Shown piece by piece: positions 38,777 through 47,416 of a stretch of 64,000 nt of DNA (position 1 is its first letter; the number at the start of each line of letters is the position of its first letter). The notes below the pieces were generated by a model. The model was not told where the DNA came from and searched no databases. It worked only from the letters and a program-made list of their open reading frames with translations. Position numbers and translations under genes: made by a program. Origin of the DNA: Alcaligenes aquatilis (GTDB lineage Bacteria; Pseudomonadota; Gammaproteobacteria; Burkholderiales; Burkholderiaceae_B); NCBI RefSeq assembly GCF_003076515.1, contig NZ_CP022390.1, positions 1,178,001 through 1,242,000 of the forward strand, given 5' to 3'.

Positions 38777-38976
38777 GACTGGATTGTATGGTTTGGACAA
38801 GCAGCAAGTATATGTCGAAAAAGCCCAAATCAAACAGGAAAATTTGCGATGAGACGCATTCCGATCTTGCAATCGTTTGGCGACTACGATTAGCCAGCTC
38901 CCCCCTTACACTTGCCCCGTCGTCCGCCTACGCCAAAAGAACACGTATTATCATATGCCTAGGGATTTTTTAATAT
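38777..38976. other. Intergenic region upstream of the efflux operon
   Basis: About 200 bases without a gene lie between the efflux leader and the ABC-operon terminator. Apart from the -10 candidate at 38783-38788 I see nothing definite. A 61-codon plus-strand frame at 38788 has no ribosome binding site or recognisable product. Many Burkholderiales pump operons have a divergent regulator here; this one does not. Confidence 0.5.
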
Positions 38977-38979
38977 AAA

Positions 38980-39015
38980 AAAACCGCGTTTACCCCCTAG
39001 AGTTGACGCGGTTTT
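38980..39015 (-). terminator. Terminator of the ABC transporter operon
   Basis: AAAACCGCGT pairs with ACGCGGTTTT over a 16-nt loop. On the minus strand the stem runs into an uninterrupted T7 tract. It lies 21 bases past the ATPase gene. Confidence 0.88.
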
Positions 39016-39036
39016 CCAGATTCGGAATAGTGCTTT

Positions 39037-39831
39037 CTAGCCTAGCAATAAACTGTCATCGGCTAGTGTTTCACCCCGCACCTTCTCAAACATCTCCAGC
39101 AAATCACGCACATCCAGGCCTTGGCGCTGCTCACCGCTAACATCCAGCACCACCTTGCCTTGATGCAACATCACCGTGCGGTCGCCCACATCCAGAGCCT
39201 GACGCATACTGTGCGTGACCATCATGGTGGTCAGGCCACCTTCGCGCACAATACGGTTGGTCAGTTGCAACACGAAGTCTGCTGTACGTGGATCCAAGGC
39301 GGCAGTATGTTCATCCAGCAACAATATCTTGGAAGGACGCAACGCGGCCATCAACAAGCTGACCGCCTGACGTTGACCACCAGACAGCAAACCGATACGG
39401 TCTGTCAGACGGTTTTCCAGACCCAGGCCCAAGGTTTCCAGGCGCTCTGCAAACTCAGCACGCATGGAGTGACGCACAGCACGGCTCAACCCGCGGCGAC
39501 TGCCACGACACGTCGCCAGTGCCATATTTTCTTCAATGGTCAGGTCCTCACAGGTACCAGCCATCGGATCCTGAAACACACGGGCAACCCAGTTGGCACG
39601 TTCCCAGACCGGGCGACGAGTCACGTCCACGTTGTCGATCATGATTTGACCATCATCGACAGACTGGTCGCCCGAGATCGCATTCAGAAAAGTAGACTTG
39701 CCTGCGCCGTTCGAGCCGATCACGGTCACAAACTGCCCTTCAGGAATGGTCAGGGACAAGCCGCGCAAGGCGCGGGTTTCAATAGGCGTGCCTGGGTTAA
39801 AGGTCAGGCACAGGTTTTTTGCTTCTAACAT
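39037..39831 (-). CDS. ABC transporter ATP-binding protein
   Basis: Cytoplasmic ATPase subunit of an importer (COG1101 type). The 264 residues have Walker A VIGSNGAGKSTFLN (about 37-50), signature LLSGGQRQAVSL, Walker B KILLLDEHTAALD and a switch histidine in MMVTHSM. The ATG overlaps the permease stop (TAATG), so translation is probably coupled. It is the last gene of the binding protein-permease-ATPase operon. The family is broadly annotated as an uncharacterised transport system, related to the TrpXYZ group. Confidence 0.9.
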   Translation of the reverse strand: MLEAKNLCLTFNPGTPIETRALRGLSLTIPEGQFVTVIGSNGAGKSTFLNAISGDQSVDDGQIMIDNVDVTRRPVWERANWVARVFQDPMAGTCEDLTIEENMALATCRGSRRGLSRAVRHSMRAEFAERLETLGLGLENRLTDRIGLLSGGQRQAVSLLMAALRPSKILLLDEHTAALDPRTADFVLQLTNRIVREGGLTTMMVTHSMRQALDVGDRTVMLHQGKVVLDVSGEQRQGLDVRDLLEMFEKVRGETLADDSLLLG

Positions 39832-40727
39832 TACTGAGCCCCCTTCTGTTTACGAGCACGCTTTTTCTTGAGCAATGGAATCACCAGCGCCACGGTTACC
39901 AACAAGGCGGTGACCAGGTTCAAGTCCTGCGCTTTCAAGCCGATCACATCGGCATTCAGGGCCAAAGCAATAAAGAAGCGGTACAGAATCGCGCCCAGCA
40001 CCACGGCCAAGGTGGCGTAGAACAGTTTACGAGCAGGCAAAATGCTTTCACCCACAATCACGGCGGCCAGACCAATCACGATAGTCCCAATACCCATGGA
40101 AATATCCGCCCCACCCTGCGACTGAGCAAACAAGGCACCGGCCAAAGCGACCAGCGCATTGGAAATCGCCATCCCCAGCAAAAGCATATTGCCGGTTGCC
40201 ACGCCTTGCGCACGAGCCATACGGGCATTGGCACCAGTGGCACGCATGGCCAGACCCGTTTGTGTACCGAAGAACCAGTCCAGCGCCAGCTTGGCGATGA
40301 TCACCAAACCAATCAGCAGCAAAGGACGGGCAATATAGTCAGCGATGGCTTCGGGCTGCAGGATCGTAAAGACCGTCGGTTCCATGATCAAAGGAACATT
40401 GGGACGACCCATGATGCGCAAGTTAATGGAATACAAGGCGATCATCATCAGGATACTGGCCAGCAGATCCATGATTTTCAGGCGGACATTCAACCAGCCG
40501 GTAATGGTTCCGGCAATGGCGCCGGCAAACGTTGCCACCACGGTCGCCAGAAAAGGATCATTGCCCTGGCTGATCAGGATGGCGGCAACCGCCCCACCCA
40601 AAGGAAAACTACCATCGACCGTCAGGTCAGGAAATCGCAAGATGCGAAAAGAAATCAGAACACCCAGAGCAACCAGTCCGAAAATCAGACCAATCTCCAG
40701 GGCCCCCCACATTGAATAAATAGACAT
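39831..40727 (-). CDS. ABC transporter permease
   Basis: A 298-residue inner-membrane permease of the COG4120 type, distantly like the branched-chain amino-acid LivH permeases. About eight hydrophobic helices are visible, with the DLTVDGSFPLGGAVAAILIS segment near 33-52 that is a hallmark of this subgroup. A basic tail (KKKRARKQKG) ends the protein. It lies 79 bases after the binding-protein gene and overlaps the ATPase gene. Substrate unknown. Confidence 0.88.
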   Translation of the reverse strand: MSIYSMWGALEIGLIFGLVALGVLISFRILRFPDLTVDGSFPLGGAVAAILISQGNDPFLATVVATFAGAIAGTITGWLNVRLKIMDLLASILMMIALYSINLRIMGRPNVPLIMEPTVFTILQPEAIADYIARPLLLIGLVIIAKLALDWFFGTQTGLAMRATGANARMARAQGVATGNMLLLGMAISNALVALAGALFAQSQGGADISMGIGTIVIGLAAVIVGESILPARKLFYATLAVVLGAILYRFFIALALNADVIGLKAQDLNLVTALLVTVALVIPLLKKKRARKQKGAQ

Positions 40728-40806
40728 ATTGTTGGACGTCTAGGATACAAAAGAAACAGGCGGGCAGCTTGTGGCAACCCACCTGCAAGAAGCAGTCAGC
40801 TCAGGC

Positions 40807-41775
40807 TTATTCGACGATTTTTGTAGCGGACTTCACGAAGTCCTCGTTAAGCGAAACGCCTTGGCGCTTGGCAGCGCCCGGATTGACATACAGTTCCAGA
40901 TTGCTGCTGGTCTCGGAAGCCATATCGCCGGGTTTTTCGCCCTTCAGAATACGGATGACTTGTTGACCGGTTTGCAAGCCCAGGTTGTAGTAGTTCACGC
41001 CCAACGCCGCGATCGCGCCACGGGCCACACTGTCGGTGTCAGAGGCAATCAGGGGTACTTTGGCATCGTTACCGACTTTGACCAGGGATTCGTATGCCGA
41101 CACCACGTTGTTATCAGTATTGGTGTAGATCACATCGACCTTGCCCACCAGACTACGGGCAGCCGCACCCACGTCCACGGTACGAGGAGCCGTGGCTTCT
41201 ACCAGCGTCATGCCATGCTTGGGCAACAGCTCTTTCATTTCCTTGACGACCACGGCCGAGTTGGCTTCACCGGGGTTGTACACCATACCCACACGCTTGG
41301 CATCGGGAACGATTTTCTTGATCAGATCCACCTGGGCTTCCAATGCCAGAGCGTCGGACACACCCGTCACATTGGTGCCGGACGGCTCCATGCTGGGAAC
41401 CAGATGCGCCACCACGGGATCGGTCACCGCCGAGTACACCACAGGAATGGTCTTGGTTGCTGATACGACAGCCTGAGCCGAAGGCGTGGAAATCGCCACA
41501 ATCACGTCAGCCTTGTCGCCCACGAACTTGCGAGCAATTTGAGCAGCAATGGCAGGGTTGCCCTGCGCGGTCTGAAACTGCCATTTGAAGCCCGAGGCTT
41601 CGTTGTAACCGGCATCAGTCAGTGCTTTGTGTACCCCATCCTTAATGGCGTCCAAGGCCGGATGTTCCACAATCGACGATACCGATACAGATTGCGCATG
41701 AACTGCAGCGCCCGACATCAATCCCACACAAGCCAACGCGGCCGCCACCTGATGCACCGATCTGATCAGCTTCAT
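40807..41775 (-). CDS. ABC transporter substrate-binding protein (TrpX-like)
   Basis: A 322-residue periplasmic binding protein (COG2984). A Sec signal peptide spans about 1-28 with a cleavage motif near AVHAQ, followed by a two-lobed type I fold (VSSIVEHPALDAIKDGVHKA at the mature N-terminus). I chose ATG at 41775 because AAGGAG lies upstream at good spacing; the ATG seven codons earlier would bury it. Relatives in Gram-positives are proposed to bind tryptophan or other aromatic compounds, but here the ligand is unknown. First gene of the operon. Confidence 0.88.
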   Translation of the reverse strand: MKLIRSVHQVAAALACVGLMSGAAVHAQSVSVSSIVEHPALDAIKDGVHKALTDAGYNEASGFKWQFQTAQGNPAIAAQIARKFVGDKADVIVAISTPSAQAVVSATKTIPVVYSAVTDPVVAHLVPSMEPSGTNVTGVSDALALEAQVDLIKKIVPDAKRVGMVYNPGEANSAVVVKEMKELLPKHGMTLVEATAPRTVDVGAAARSLVGKVDVIYTNTDNNVVSAYESLVKVGNDAKVPLIASDTDSVARGAIAALGVNYYNLGLQTGQQVIRILKGEKPGDMASETSSNLELYVNPGAAKRQGVSLNEDFVKSATKIVE

Positions 41776-41872
41776 CCAATTACTCCTTAGATGCAAAAAC
41801 GAAAATTTTAGGTGTTAAGTCTAACGCGAACAGCAGGACTTTGCCCCTTGAGGTAATCCCTGCCCCAACACT

Positions 41873-42634
41873 TTACTGGTCTAGCATCTGTCGACGAAAC
41901 GACAACAGTTCCCTGGCCCAACGCGTGGCCGGCAAGCCATAATCGGCCTGCACGTGCTCGGCCCGATTGAGCAGCTCTCCGGCCGTCATCTCCAGTGTGC
42001 TGCCCTTGAAGGCCAGAACCACTTGGTTGCCCTCGTCCATCTCGGGCAACAATAAGACTTTGCCATTGAAGGCTTCACGAATATTGTCAATATTGTGTTT
42101 GAAGCTGGGATGCGCACCAAAAAGATTGACGGTCATAATGCCCTCGTCATCCAGAATGGCACGACAATCCTGGTAAAACTCCAAACTGTCGCGCACCGGG
42201 CCTTCGGCATGGGCGTCGTATAAATCCACCATCAAGGCGCGATATTGGCCGTGCTGATCGCTGTCTTGCACCCAGACCCCGGCATCAGCCTGATCAATCA
42301 GGGAGCGTGGGCTACGTGGCAAACGGAAAAAGGCATGACACATCCCAATTACAGACGGGTTCCATTCCACCGTCTGAACCTGGCTGTCGGTCTGCTTCAG
42401 ACAGAAGCGCAACAAGGATCCCGCCCCCAGGCCCAGAATGGCCAGCTTGTGTTCGGGCTTGGGGTCTGGCGTAAACAACAGCCAGGCCATCATTTGTTGT
42501 GTATAGGCCAAGACCAATTCAGCGGGCTTGCGAATGCGCATGGCACCTTGAATCCATTCCGTTCCAAAGTGCAGATAACGGATCCCCTCGCTTTCCGACA
42601 ACGTAGGACTATCGTCCCCCTGCTCACCAGCCAT
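41873..42634 (-). CDS. Spermidine-synthase-like methyltransferase-fold protein
   Basis: A 253-residue cytoplasmic Rossmann-fold protein related to polyamine aminopropyltransferases. It shows the nucleotide-binding LAILGLGAGSLLRF (about 63-76), the acidic VEWNPSVIGMC strand and ALMVDLYDAHAEG at the expected active-site position. True SpeE keeps a D-G-x-D pair after the beta-strand; here the YDAHAEG version differs, so aminopropyl transfer is not assured and the protein may be a relative of unknown function. A polyamine-forming decarboxylase lies about 6 kb away, but they are not in one operon. Confidence 0.75.
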   Translation of the reverse strand: MAGEQGDDSPTLSESEGIRYLHFGTEWIQGAMRIRKPAELVLAYTQQMMAWLLFTPDPKPEHKLAILGLGAGSLLRFCLKQTDSQVQTVEWNPSVIGMCHAFFRLPRSPRSLIDQADAGVWVQDSDQHGQYRALMVDLYDAHAEGPVRDSLEFYQDCRAILDDEGIMTVNLFGAHPSFKHNIDNIREAFNGKVLLLPEMDEGNQVVLAFKGSTLEMTAGELLNRAEHVQADYGLPATRWARELLSFRRQMLDQ

Positions 42635-42733
42635 GAAACTCTTCCTTGCAAATCAGTCAGACACCCCGGTTCAGGCAGAAGCAACTTTCCCTCAGCAATC
42701 TGAACCTGGACATACCCTGCAGACAGAGAAAAC

Positions 42734-42773
42734 AACGCCGGAAGGTGACATTGCGCCCCTTCCGGCGTTTTTT
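42734..42773. terminator. Terminator downstream of thiolase 1 (bidirectional form)
   Basis: AACGCCGGAAGG pairs with CCTTCCGGCGTT. On the plus strand the stem runs into TTTTTT, on the minus strand into GTTTTC. With genes only on the minus strand, it most likely ends the thiolase transcript. Confidence 0.8.
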
Positions 42774-42816
42774 AGCAAGGCGCCATCATAACAGCGATCA
42801 CTTGATGAGCAACGGC

Positions 42817-43989
42817 TCACTGGCGCTCGATAATTAGGGCCACTCCTTCGCTGCCGCCATGACACATGGTTACCAGCGCATACCGCCCCTGGATACGCTG
42901 CAACTCATGCAAAGCCTTGACCACGAGTGCCGCCCCTGTCGCCCCCAAAGGATGGCCCATACTAATGCTGCCGCCATTCGGATTGACACGTTCCGGATCA
43001 AAATCCAATTCTTTGGCAACGGCGCACACCTGTGCCGCAAACGCCTCATTGGACTCGATCACATCAATATCGGCCACTGTCAGCCCCGCTCGCTTAAGCG
43101 CCAAGCGAGTCGATGGCACCGGCCCCATTCCCGCAAGTTGTGGATCCACGCCCGCATGCGCCCATGAGCGCAGCTTGCCCATGGGTTTCAAGCCTTGACG
43201 ACACGCCTGCCCCTCTTCCATCATCAGCACCACCGCCGCCGCGTCCGCTAAACCCAGAATGTTGCCAGCCGTCACCGTTCCCCCGTCGCTCTGGAAAATA
43301 GGCTTCAAGGCGGCAAGCTGCTCCAGGCTCCCATCATGCCGGACATGCTCATCTTGCTCGAAGACGGTCCCCTCGTGTGCCACCATCGGAACGATCTGCT
43401 CTTTAAAGTATCCGCTTTCAATGGCACGCGCCGCTCGACGATGCGACTCCAGGGCCAACTGATCCTGTTCACAACGAGACACACCGTACTTTCTGGCGAC
43501 ATTCTCCCCCGTCACCCCCACATGCTCCCGAGTCAAAGGGCTGATAAAAATTTCCGACAAAACATCCACCAAGGCCACATTACCCATGCGGCTCCCCCAA
43601 CGCTGGGAGGTCGCCATATACGGTATTCGACTGGTGCTTTCAACACCGCCAGCCAAAGCCACCTGGGCCTCACCCAATACGATCGCTTGCGCTGCCGAAA
43701 TAATGGCCTGCAAACCTGATGCACATAAACGATTCACGCTCATCGCAACAGCCTCATGAGCGACCCCCACCCTCATGGAGGCCGCCCGAGCCAAATAGAT
43801 ATCCTGGGGCTCGGTCAGCACCACCTGCCCCATCACCACCTGCTCCACCTCCGAGGCAGATATGCCGCTTCTGCCCAACACTTCCTGCATAACAGCAGCG
43901 CCCATCTCAACGGGGGGCACACTCCGTAACGAACCACCAAAGTTACCAAACGCGGTTCGACACGCCTGAACCAGGACGACTTCTTGCAT
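42817..43989 (-). CDS. Acetyl-CoA acetyltransferase-family thiolase 1
   Basis: A 390-residue thiolase, degradative or biosynthetic. The nucleophile Cys89 (NRLCASGLQ), His346 (GHPLGATGA) and the second cysteine Cys376 are present, but the latter sits in CHGGSEG rather than the usual CIGGGQG. SD sequence GGAGG precedes ATG 43989. It has its own promoter and a terminator lies between it and thiolase 2, so the two paralogues (closely similar throughout) are not one operon. Substrate chain length cannot be deduced; acetoacetyl-CoA or beta-ketoadipyl-CoA types are possible. Confidence 0.88.
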   Translation of the reverse strand: MQEVVLVQACRTAFGNFGGSLRSVPPVEMGAAVMQEVLGRSGISASEVEQVVMGQVVLTEPQDIYLARAASMRVGVAHEAVAMSVNRLCASGLQAIISAAQAIVLGEAQVALAGGVESTSRIPYMATSQRWGSRMGNVALVDVLSEIFISPLTREHVGVTGENVARKYGVSRCEQDQLALESHRRAARAIESGYFKEQIVPMVAHEGTVFEQDEHVRHDGSLEQLAALKPIFQSDGGTVTAGNILGLADAAAVVLMMEEGQACRQGLKPMGKLRSWAHAGVDPQLAGMGPVPSTRLALKRAGLTVADIDVIESNEAFAAQVCAVAKELDFDPERVNPNGGSISMGHPLGATGAALVVKALHELQRIQGRYALVTMCHGGSEGVALIIERQ

Positions 43990-44050
43990 ACGAACCTCCT
44001 TTTATTCTGACGAGAGAAAAAAGTGGCTCCGTGTTCAGCCACACAAGCCA

Positions 44051-44079
44051 CGTATAATTTTTAAAACAATTCGATGCAA
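44051..44079 (-). promoter_or_regulatory. Promoter of thiolase 1
   Basis: On the minus strand TTGCAT (44079-44074) and TATACG (44056-44051) are separated by exactly 17 bases. A hairpin (GTGGCT/AGCCAC, 44023-44042) would lie at the start of the transcript. Confidence 0.55.
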
Positions 44080-44159
44080 TTGGCCGGATGCTTAGGGGCC
44101 ACTACAAAACAAATAATCAGGTCGGCGTTTTGTAAGATTTACTGTTATGTGCCGCAAAA

Positions 44160-44195
44160 AAAGCCGGCAAGTGGTTTAGTACCACTTCCGGCTTT
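44160..44195 (-). terminator. Terminator of thiolase 2
   Basis: AAAGCCGG(c)AAGTGGT pairs with ACCACTTCCGGCTTT, 15 bp with one bulged base and a 5-nt loop. On the minus strand a T7 tract follows. Confidence 0.9.
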
Positions 44196-44237
44196 CTTGC
44201 TCTCTAAACGAGGCTTAGAGAGGGACAATCAACAAGC

Positions 44238-45419
44238 TCAAGAGCGTTCGAAAATTGCCGCAATGCCTTGGCCGCCCCCAATACACATGGTGACCAGCGC
44301 GTAACGACCCTGAACGCGCTGCAATTCATGCAAAGCCTTGACGGTAATGGCCGCGCCGGTCGCCCCAATAGGGTGGCCCAGGCTAATACCACTGCCATTG
44401 GGATTGACGCGCGCCGGGTCCAAGCCCAACTCACGTACCACCGCGCAAGCCTGGGCGGCGAAAGCTTCGTTGGACTCGATCACATCCAGGTCCGACACGC
44501 TCAAACCGGCACGTTCCAACGCCACACGGGTTGCGGGCACAGGGCCAATGCCCATGATGCTGGGATCGACACCGGCATGGCCCCAAGACACGAGTTTGGC
44601 CAATGGCTTCAGACCACGTTGACGCGCCTCTTCGGCACACATCAACAAAACAGCGGCCGCACCGTCATTCAGACCGGAGGCATTGCCCGCCGTCACACTG
44701 CCACCGTCGGGCAGGAACACGGGCTTCAAACCGGTAAAGTTCTCCATCGTGGCATCCAGGCGTACGTGTTCGTCCTGATCAAACACGATCTCGCCCTTAC
44801 GGCTTTTCTGGATGATGGGTACGATCTGCTCTTTAAAGTAGCCTTGTTCGATTGCGCGACGCGCACGCTGGTGCGATTCCAGTGCCAGCTCGTCCTGATC
44901 GGCACGGGTTACGCCGTATTGGCGAGCTACGTTTTCAGCCGTAATACCCATATGAACGCGATCAAAGGGATCCGTCAGCGCGCCGGTCATCATGTCCATC
45001 ATGACCGAGTCGCCCATGCGAGCGCCCCAGCGATGTGCGCTGGACATATAAGGAGCACGGCTCATGCTTTCTGCACCACCTGCCAAGGCCACCTTGGCAT
45101 CACCGAGCAAAATGCCCTGCGCGGCCGACACAATAGCCTGCAGGCCCGAGCCGCATAAACGGTTAACGTTCATGGCCGGTGTTCCATGCCCCACCCCAGC
45201 CTGCACCGAGGCCACACGCGACAAGTACATATCACGCGGCTCGGTCTGAATGACCTGCCCCATCACGACATGCTGGACGTCTGCCGCTGATACGCCACTT
45301 CTGTCCAGTACCGCGCGCAACACCGTGGCTCCCATCTCGATTGGCGACACATTCTTTAACCCACCACCAAAATCACCAATCGCGGTACGGCATGCCTGGA
45401 CTACCACTACTTCTTTCAT
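44238..45419 (-). CDS. Acetyl-CoA acetyltransferase-family thiolase 2
   Basis: A 393-residue thiolase with the complete canonical active site: Cys89 (NRLCGSGLQ), His349 (GHPIGATGA) and Cys379 (MCIGGGQG). I chose ATG at 45419 (MKEVVVVQACRTAIG), with GGGAG 7 nt upstream; the frame is open 51 codons further upstream but that part is not thiolase-like. A small dyad ATCCC-ttt-GGGAT (45434-45446) lies in the leader. It is the more canonical of the tandem paralogues and probably catalyses acetoacetyl-CoA formation or cleavage. Confidence 0.92.
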   Translation of the reverse strand: MKEVVVVQACRTAIGDFGGGLKNVSPIEMGATVLRAVLDRSGVSAADVQHVVMGQVIQTEPRDMYLSRVASVQAGVGHGTPAMNVNRLCGSGLQAIVSAAQGILLGDAKVALAGGAESMSRAPYMSSAHRWGARMGDSVMMDMMTGALTDPFDRVHMGITAENVARQYGVTRADQDELALESHQRARRAIEQGYFKEQIVPIIQKSRKGEIVFDQDEHVRLDATMENFTGLKPVFLPDGGSVTAGNASGLNDGAAAVLLMCAEEARQRGLKPLAKLVSWGHAGVDPSIMGIGPVPATRVALERAGLSVSDLDVIESNEAFAAQACAVVRELGLDPARVNPNGSGISLGHPIGATGAAITVKALHELQRVQGRYALVTMCIGGGQGIAAIFERS

Positions 45420-45611
45420 ATGAATCTCCCTCAATCCCTTTGGGATATGATAACCAGCATAAAAAAGCCAAGCTGACAAAACGTCCACTCGAATATACAC
45501 GGCTGCCATGGAAAACCGTAAAGCAGACACAAAGACCGTAATTCGCAGTATGGTTTGATACCTTACCCACAAGACACGTTCTTGATAACCCTTTTTATAG
45601 GATTCCCCCTC

Positions 45612-46073
45612 ATGTACGAGCGTATCCTGGTATGTACCGACGGCTCAGAACTGTCCGCCCACGCCGTCACCCATGCACTGAATCTGGCCAAGACCAGCGG
45701 CGCCAAATTGCTGGCTCTGCGCGTCATTCCGCGCTATCGACAAAGCTATCTGGAAGGCGGCCCCATTATTGACCAGAAGCTGGATAGCCGTATCGAAGCC
45801 TCCTGGGTAGAGCACGCGCAATCCGAATTGGCTGCCGTCAAACAAGCCGGGAAAGATATTGGCGTTTCAGTCAAAGGCCTGGTGGTGAAATCAGAACTGG
45901 TGGCCGATGCCATTATCTCTACCGCTGAAAAACAGAAAGCCGACCTGATCGTCATGTCCTCGCATGGCCGCAAGGGCTACAAGCGTCTGCTCTTGGGCAG
46001 CGAAACACAGCATGTCCTGACCTACTCGGAAATCCCCGTCCTGGTTATCCGCAAGAAAGCCAAGAAAAAATAG
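45612..46073 (+). CDS. Universal stress protein, UspA family
   Basis: A 153-residue cytoplasmic stress protein with a single Usp domain. It begins MYERILVCTDGSELSAHAVT and contains the ATP-binding G-2x-G-9x-G-S/T signature (SSHGRKGYKRLLLGSETQHV), so it belongs to the ATP-binding branch. I chose ATG 45612 over an ORF start 19 codons earlier because the domain starts here and AGGA lies 9 nt upstream. The C-terminus is a lysine run. It is monocistronic, with a UUCG-loop terminator directly after it, and is divergent from thiolase 2. Confidence 0.92.
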   Translation: MYERILVCTDGSELSAHAVTHALNLAKTSGAKLLALRVIPRYRQSYLEGGPIIDQKLDSRIEASWVEHAQSELAAVKQAGKDIGVSVKGLVVKSELVADAIISTAEKQKADLIVMSSHGRKGYKRLLLGSETQHVLTYSEIPVLVIRKKAKKK

Positions 46074-46089
46074 AACGTGGCCAGGCATT

Positions 46090-46116
46090 AAAACGCAAAC
46101 TTCGGTTTGCGTTTTT
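46090..46116 (+). terminator. UUCG-loop terminator of the usp gene
   Basis: AAAACGCAAAC and GTTTGCGTTTT form a perfect 11-bp stem capped by the extra-stable TTCG tetraloop, followed by T6. It lies 16 bases after the usp stop. Confidence 0.95.
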
Positions 46117-46134
46117 TGTTCTCAGGAGTTCGGC

Positions 46135-46920
46135 ATGACAATCAGCACACAGGACAAACGCCGCCGTTTTCGAGCCTTGCATAAAAGCGGCTTACTGGTT
46201 TTGCCCAACCCTTGGGACATAGGGGGAGCCAAACGCTTGGAACGTTTGGGTGCTCAGGCGATTGCCAGCAGCAGCGCCGCTTTTGCCTGGTCAAACGGCC
46301 TGGAAGATTTTGAAGTGGGCCGCGATGCCCTGCTGGCACATTTGCGGCAACTGGCGGCCAGCACAAACCTGCCGCTCAATGCCGACTTTGAAAACGGTTT
46401 TGCCGATGAGCCGAAACAGGTCGCAGAAAACGTCCGTCTGGCCATTGATACCGGCATTGCAGGTTTGTCCATCGAAGATCGCCAAGGCAACGAGCTGTAC
46501 GAACTGGATCTGGCCGTGGCCCGCATCCAGGCGGCCAAGCAAGCCATTTGCAGCAGTGCTGAGGACGTTCTACTAGTGGGACGCAGCGAAGGCATGCTGA
46601 TTGGCGCGCTGGATCTGGAGCAAACCATAGCCCGGCTGCAAGCCTTTGCCCAGGCCGGTGCCGATGTGGTCTACGCCCCCGGTTTACGCGAGCTGGACGA
46701 TATTGCCCACGTAGTTCAGGCACTGGCACCGACACCCGTGAATGTGCTGCTGATTCATCCGGGGCTGAACGTGCCTGATTTGGCAGCCATTGGCGTACGC
46801 CGTGTCAGCACCGGCTCACAACTGGCCTTGGCCACCTGGAATTGCTTTGAACAGGCCAGCCGACAGTTGCTGGAGCAAGGACATCTGCCCCCTACCCAGG
46901 CCCATCGCCGCTGGTCTTAG
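46135..46920 (+). CDS. Isocitrate lyase / PEP mutase-family protein
   Basis: A 261-residue TIM-barrel enzyme of the ICL/PEPM superfamily (COG2513). Characteristic elements are NPWDIGGAKRLERLGAQAIA near the N-terminus, a metal-binding DFENGF (about 84-89) and GLSIEDR. It lacks the KKCGH catalytic loop of isocitrate lyase, having VGRSEGML at the corresponding place, so it is neither a true isocitrate nor methylisocitrate lyase. The family includes oxaloacetate decarboxylase and carboxyphosphonoenolpyruvate-type enzymes; function unknown here. AGGAG precedes ATG 46135 by 7 nt. Confidence 0.82.
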   Translation: MTISTQDKRRRFRALHKSGLLVLPNPWDIGGAKRLERLGAQAIASSSAAFAWSNGLEDFEVGRDALLAHLRQLAASTNLPLNADFENGFADEPKQVAENVRLAIDTGIAGLSIEDRQGNELYELDLAVARIQAAKQAICSSAEDVLLVGRSEGMLIGALDLEQTIARLQAFAQAGADVVYAPGLRELDDIAHVVQALAPTPVNVLLIHPGLNVPDLAAIGVRRVSTGSQLALATWNCFEQASRQLLEQGHLPPTQAHRRWS

Positions 46921-46941
46921 TGCCAAACCGGCAGGCATAAA

Positions 46942-46972
46942 AAAAGCGCAAGCACCATGGCTTGCGCTTTTT
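46942..46972. terminator. Bidirectional terminator
   Basis: AAAAGCGCAAGC and GCTTGCGCTTTT form a perfect 12-bp stem with a 6-nt loop and T tracts on both strands. It separates the PEP-mutase-family gene from the convergent small ORF at 46990. Confidence 0.92.
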
Positions 46973-46989
46973 ACACCTACAGTCAGAAC

Positions 46990-47130
46990 TTAGTTGTCCT
47001 GAGCCTGGTCGCTGGACGCGTCCACCTTGGCTTCCTGATCGGTTTCTACAACTGCTTTCTTGGGAGCCACCCAATTCAGGGGCTCAACCTCAAAGGCCTG
47101 TTTACGACGTACTGGTTTCGATTTGCTCAC
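46990..47130 (-). CDS. Small hypothetical protein (46 residues)
   Basis: A short frame with GTG start at 47130, preceded by CAGGAG 6 nt upstream, and TAA at 46990. The product begins MSKSKPVRRKQAFEVEPLNW, with a basic N-terminal half and an acidic, Asp/Glu/Gln-rich tail ending DQAQDN. No signal peptide, membrane helix or known domain is seen. A good ribosome binding site, an own intrinsic terminator 18 bases downstream and an AT-rich promoter-like region upstream support real expression. Function unknown. Confidence 0.6.
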   Translation of the reverse strand: MSKSKPVRRKQAFEVEPLNWVAPKKAVVETDQEAKVDASSDQAQDN

Positions 47131-47416
47131 GAATAACTCCTGCTCAATATCGCCAGGGGGCACTGCCCTTAGTGCCCCGATTTCTTTATTATATCAATGA
47201 TTAGACCACAAATCAATTTTTTAATAATATGAGTGCATTATGGATGCAAATTAGGCGATGTTAGAACAAAATAAAGGCAATTAAAAACGGGGCTTTTTCA
47301 TAGGCAATTCCAGTCAAAATAACTGGTCTGCAAACACCACTCCCCATCCCAACCCAAGGCCCCCAGTAAAAACTCACTTTTCGCGCATTTAAGTAAAACA
47401 ATAAAGAGACAATGGC
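47131..47416. promoter_or_regulatory. AT-rich divergent promoter region with two dyads
   Basis: Between the small ORF (minus) and the LysR gene (plus) are 286 AT-rich bases. Two perfect dyads stand out: TGCAT-tatgg-ATGCA (47234-47248) and CCAGT-caaaata-ACTGG (47310-47326). LysR regulators usually bind and repress next to their own gene, so these are candidate sites, though neither fits T-N11-A exactly. Confidence 0.4.
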
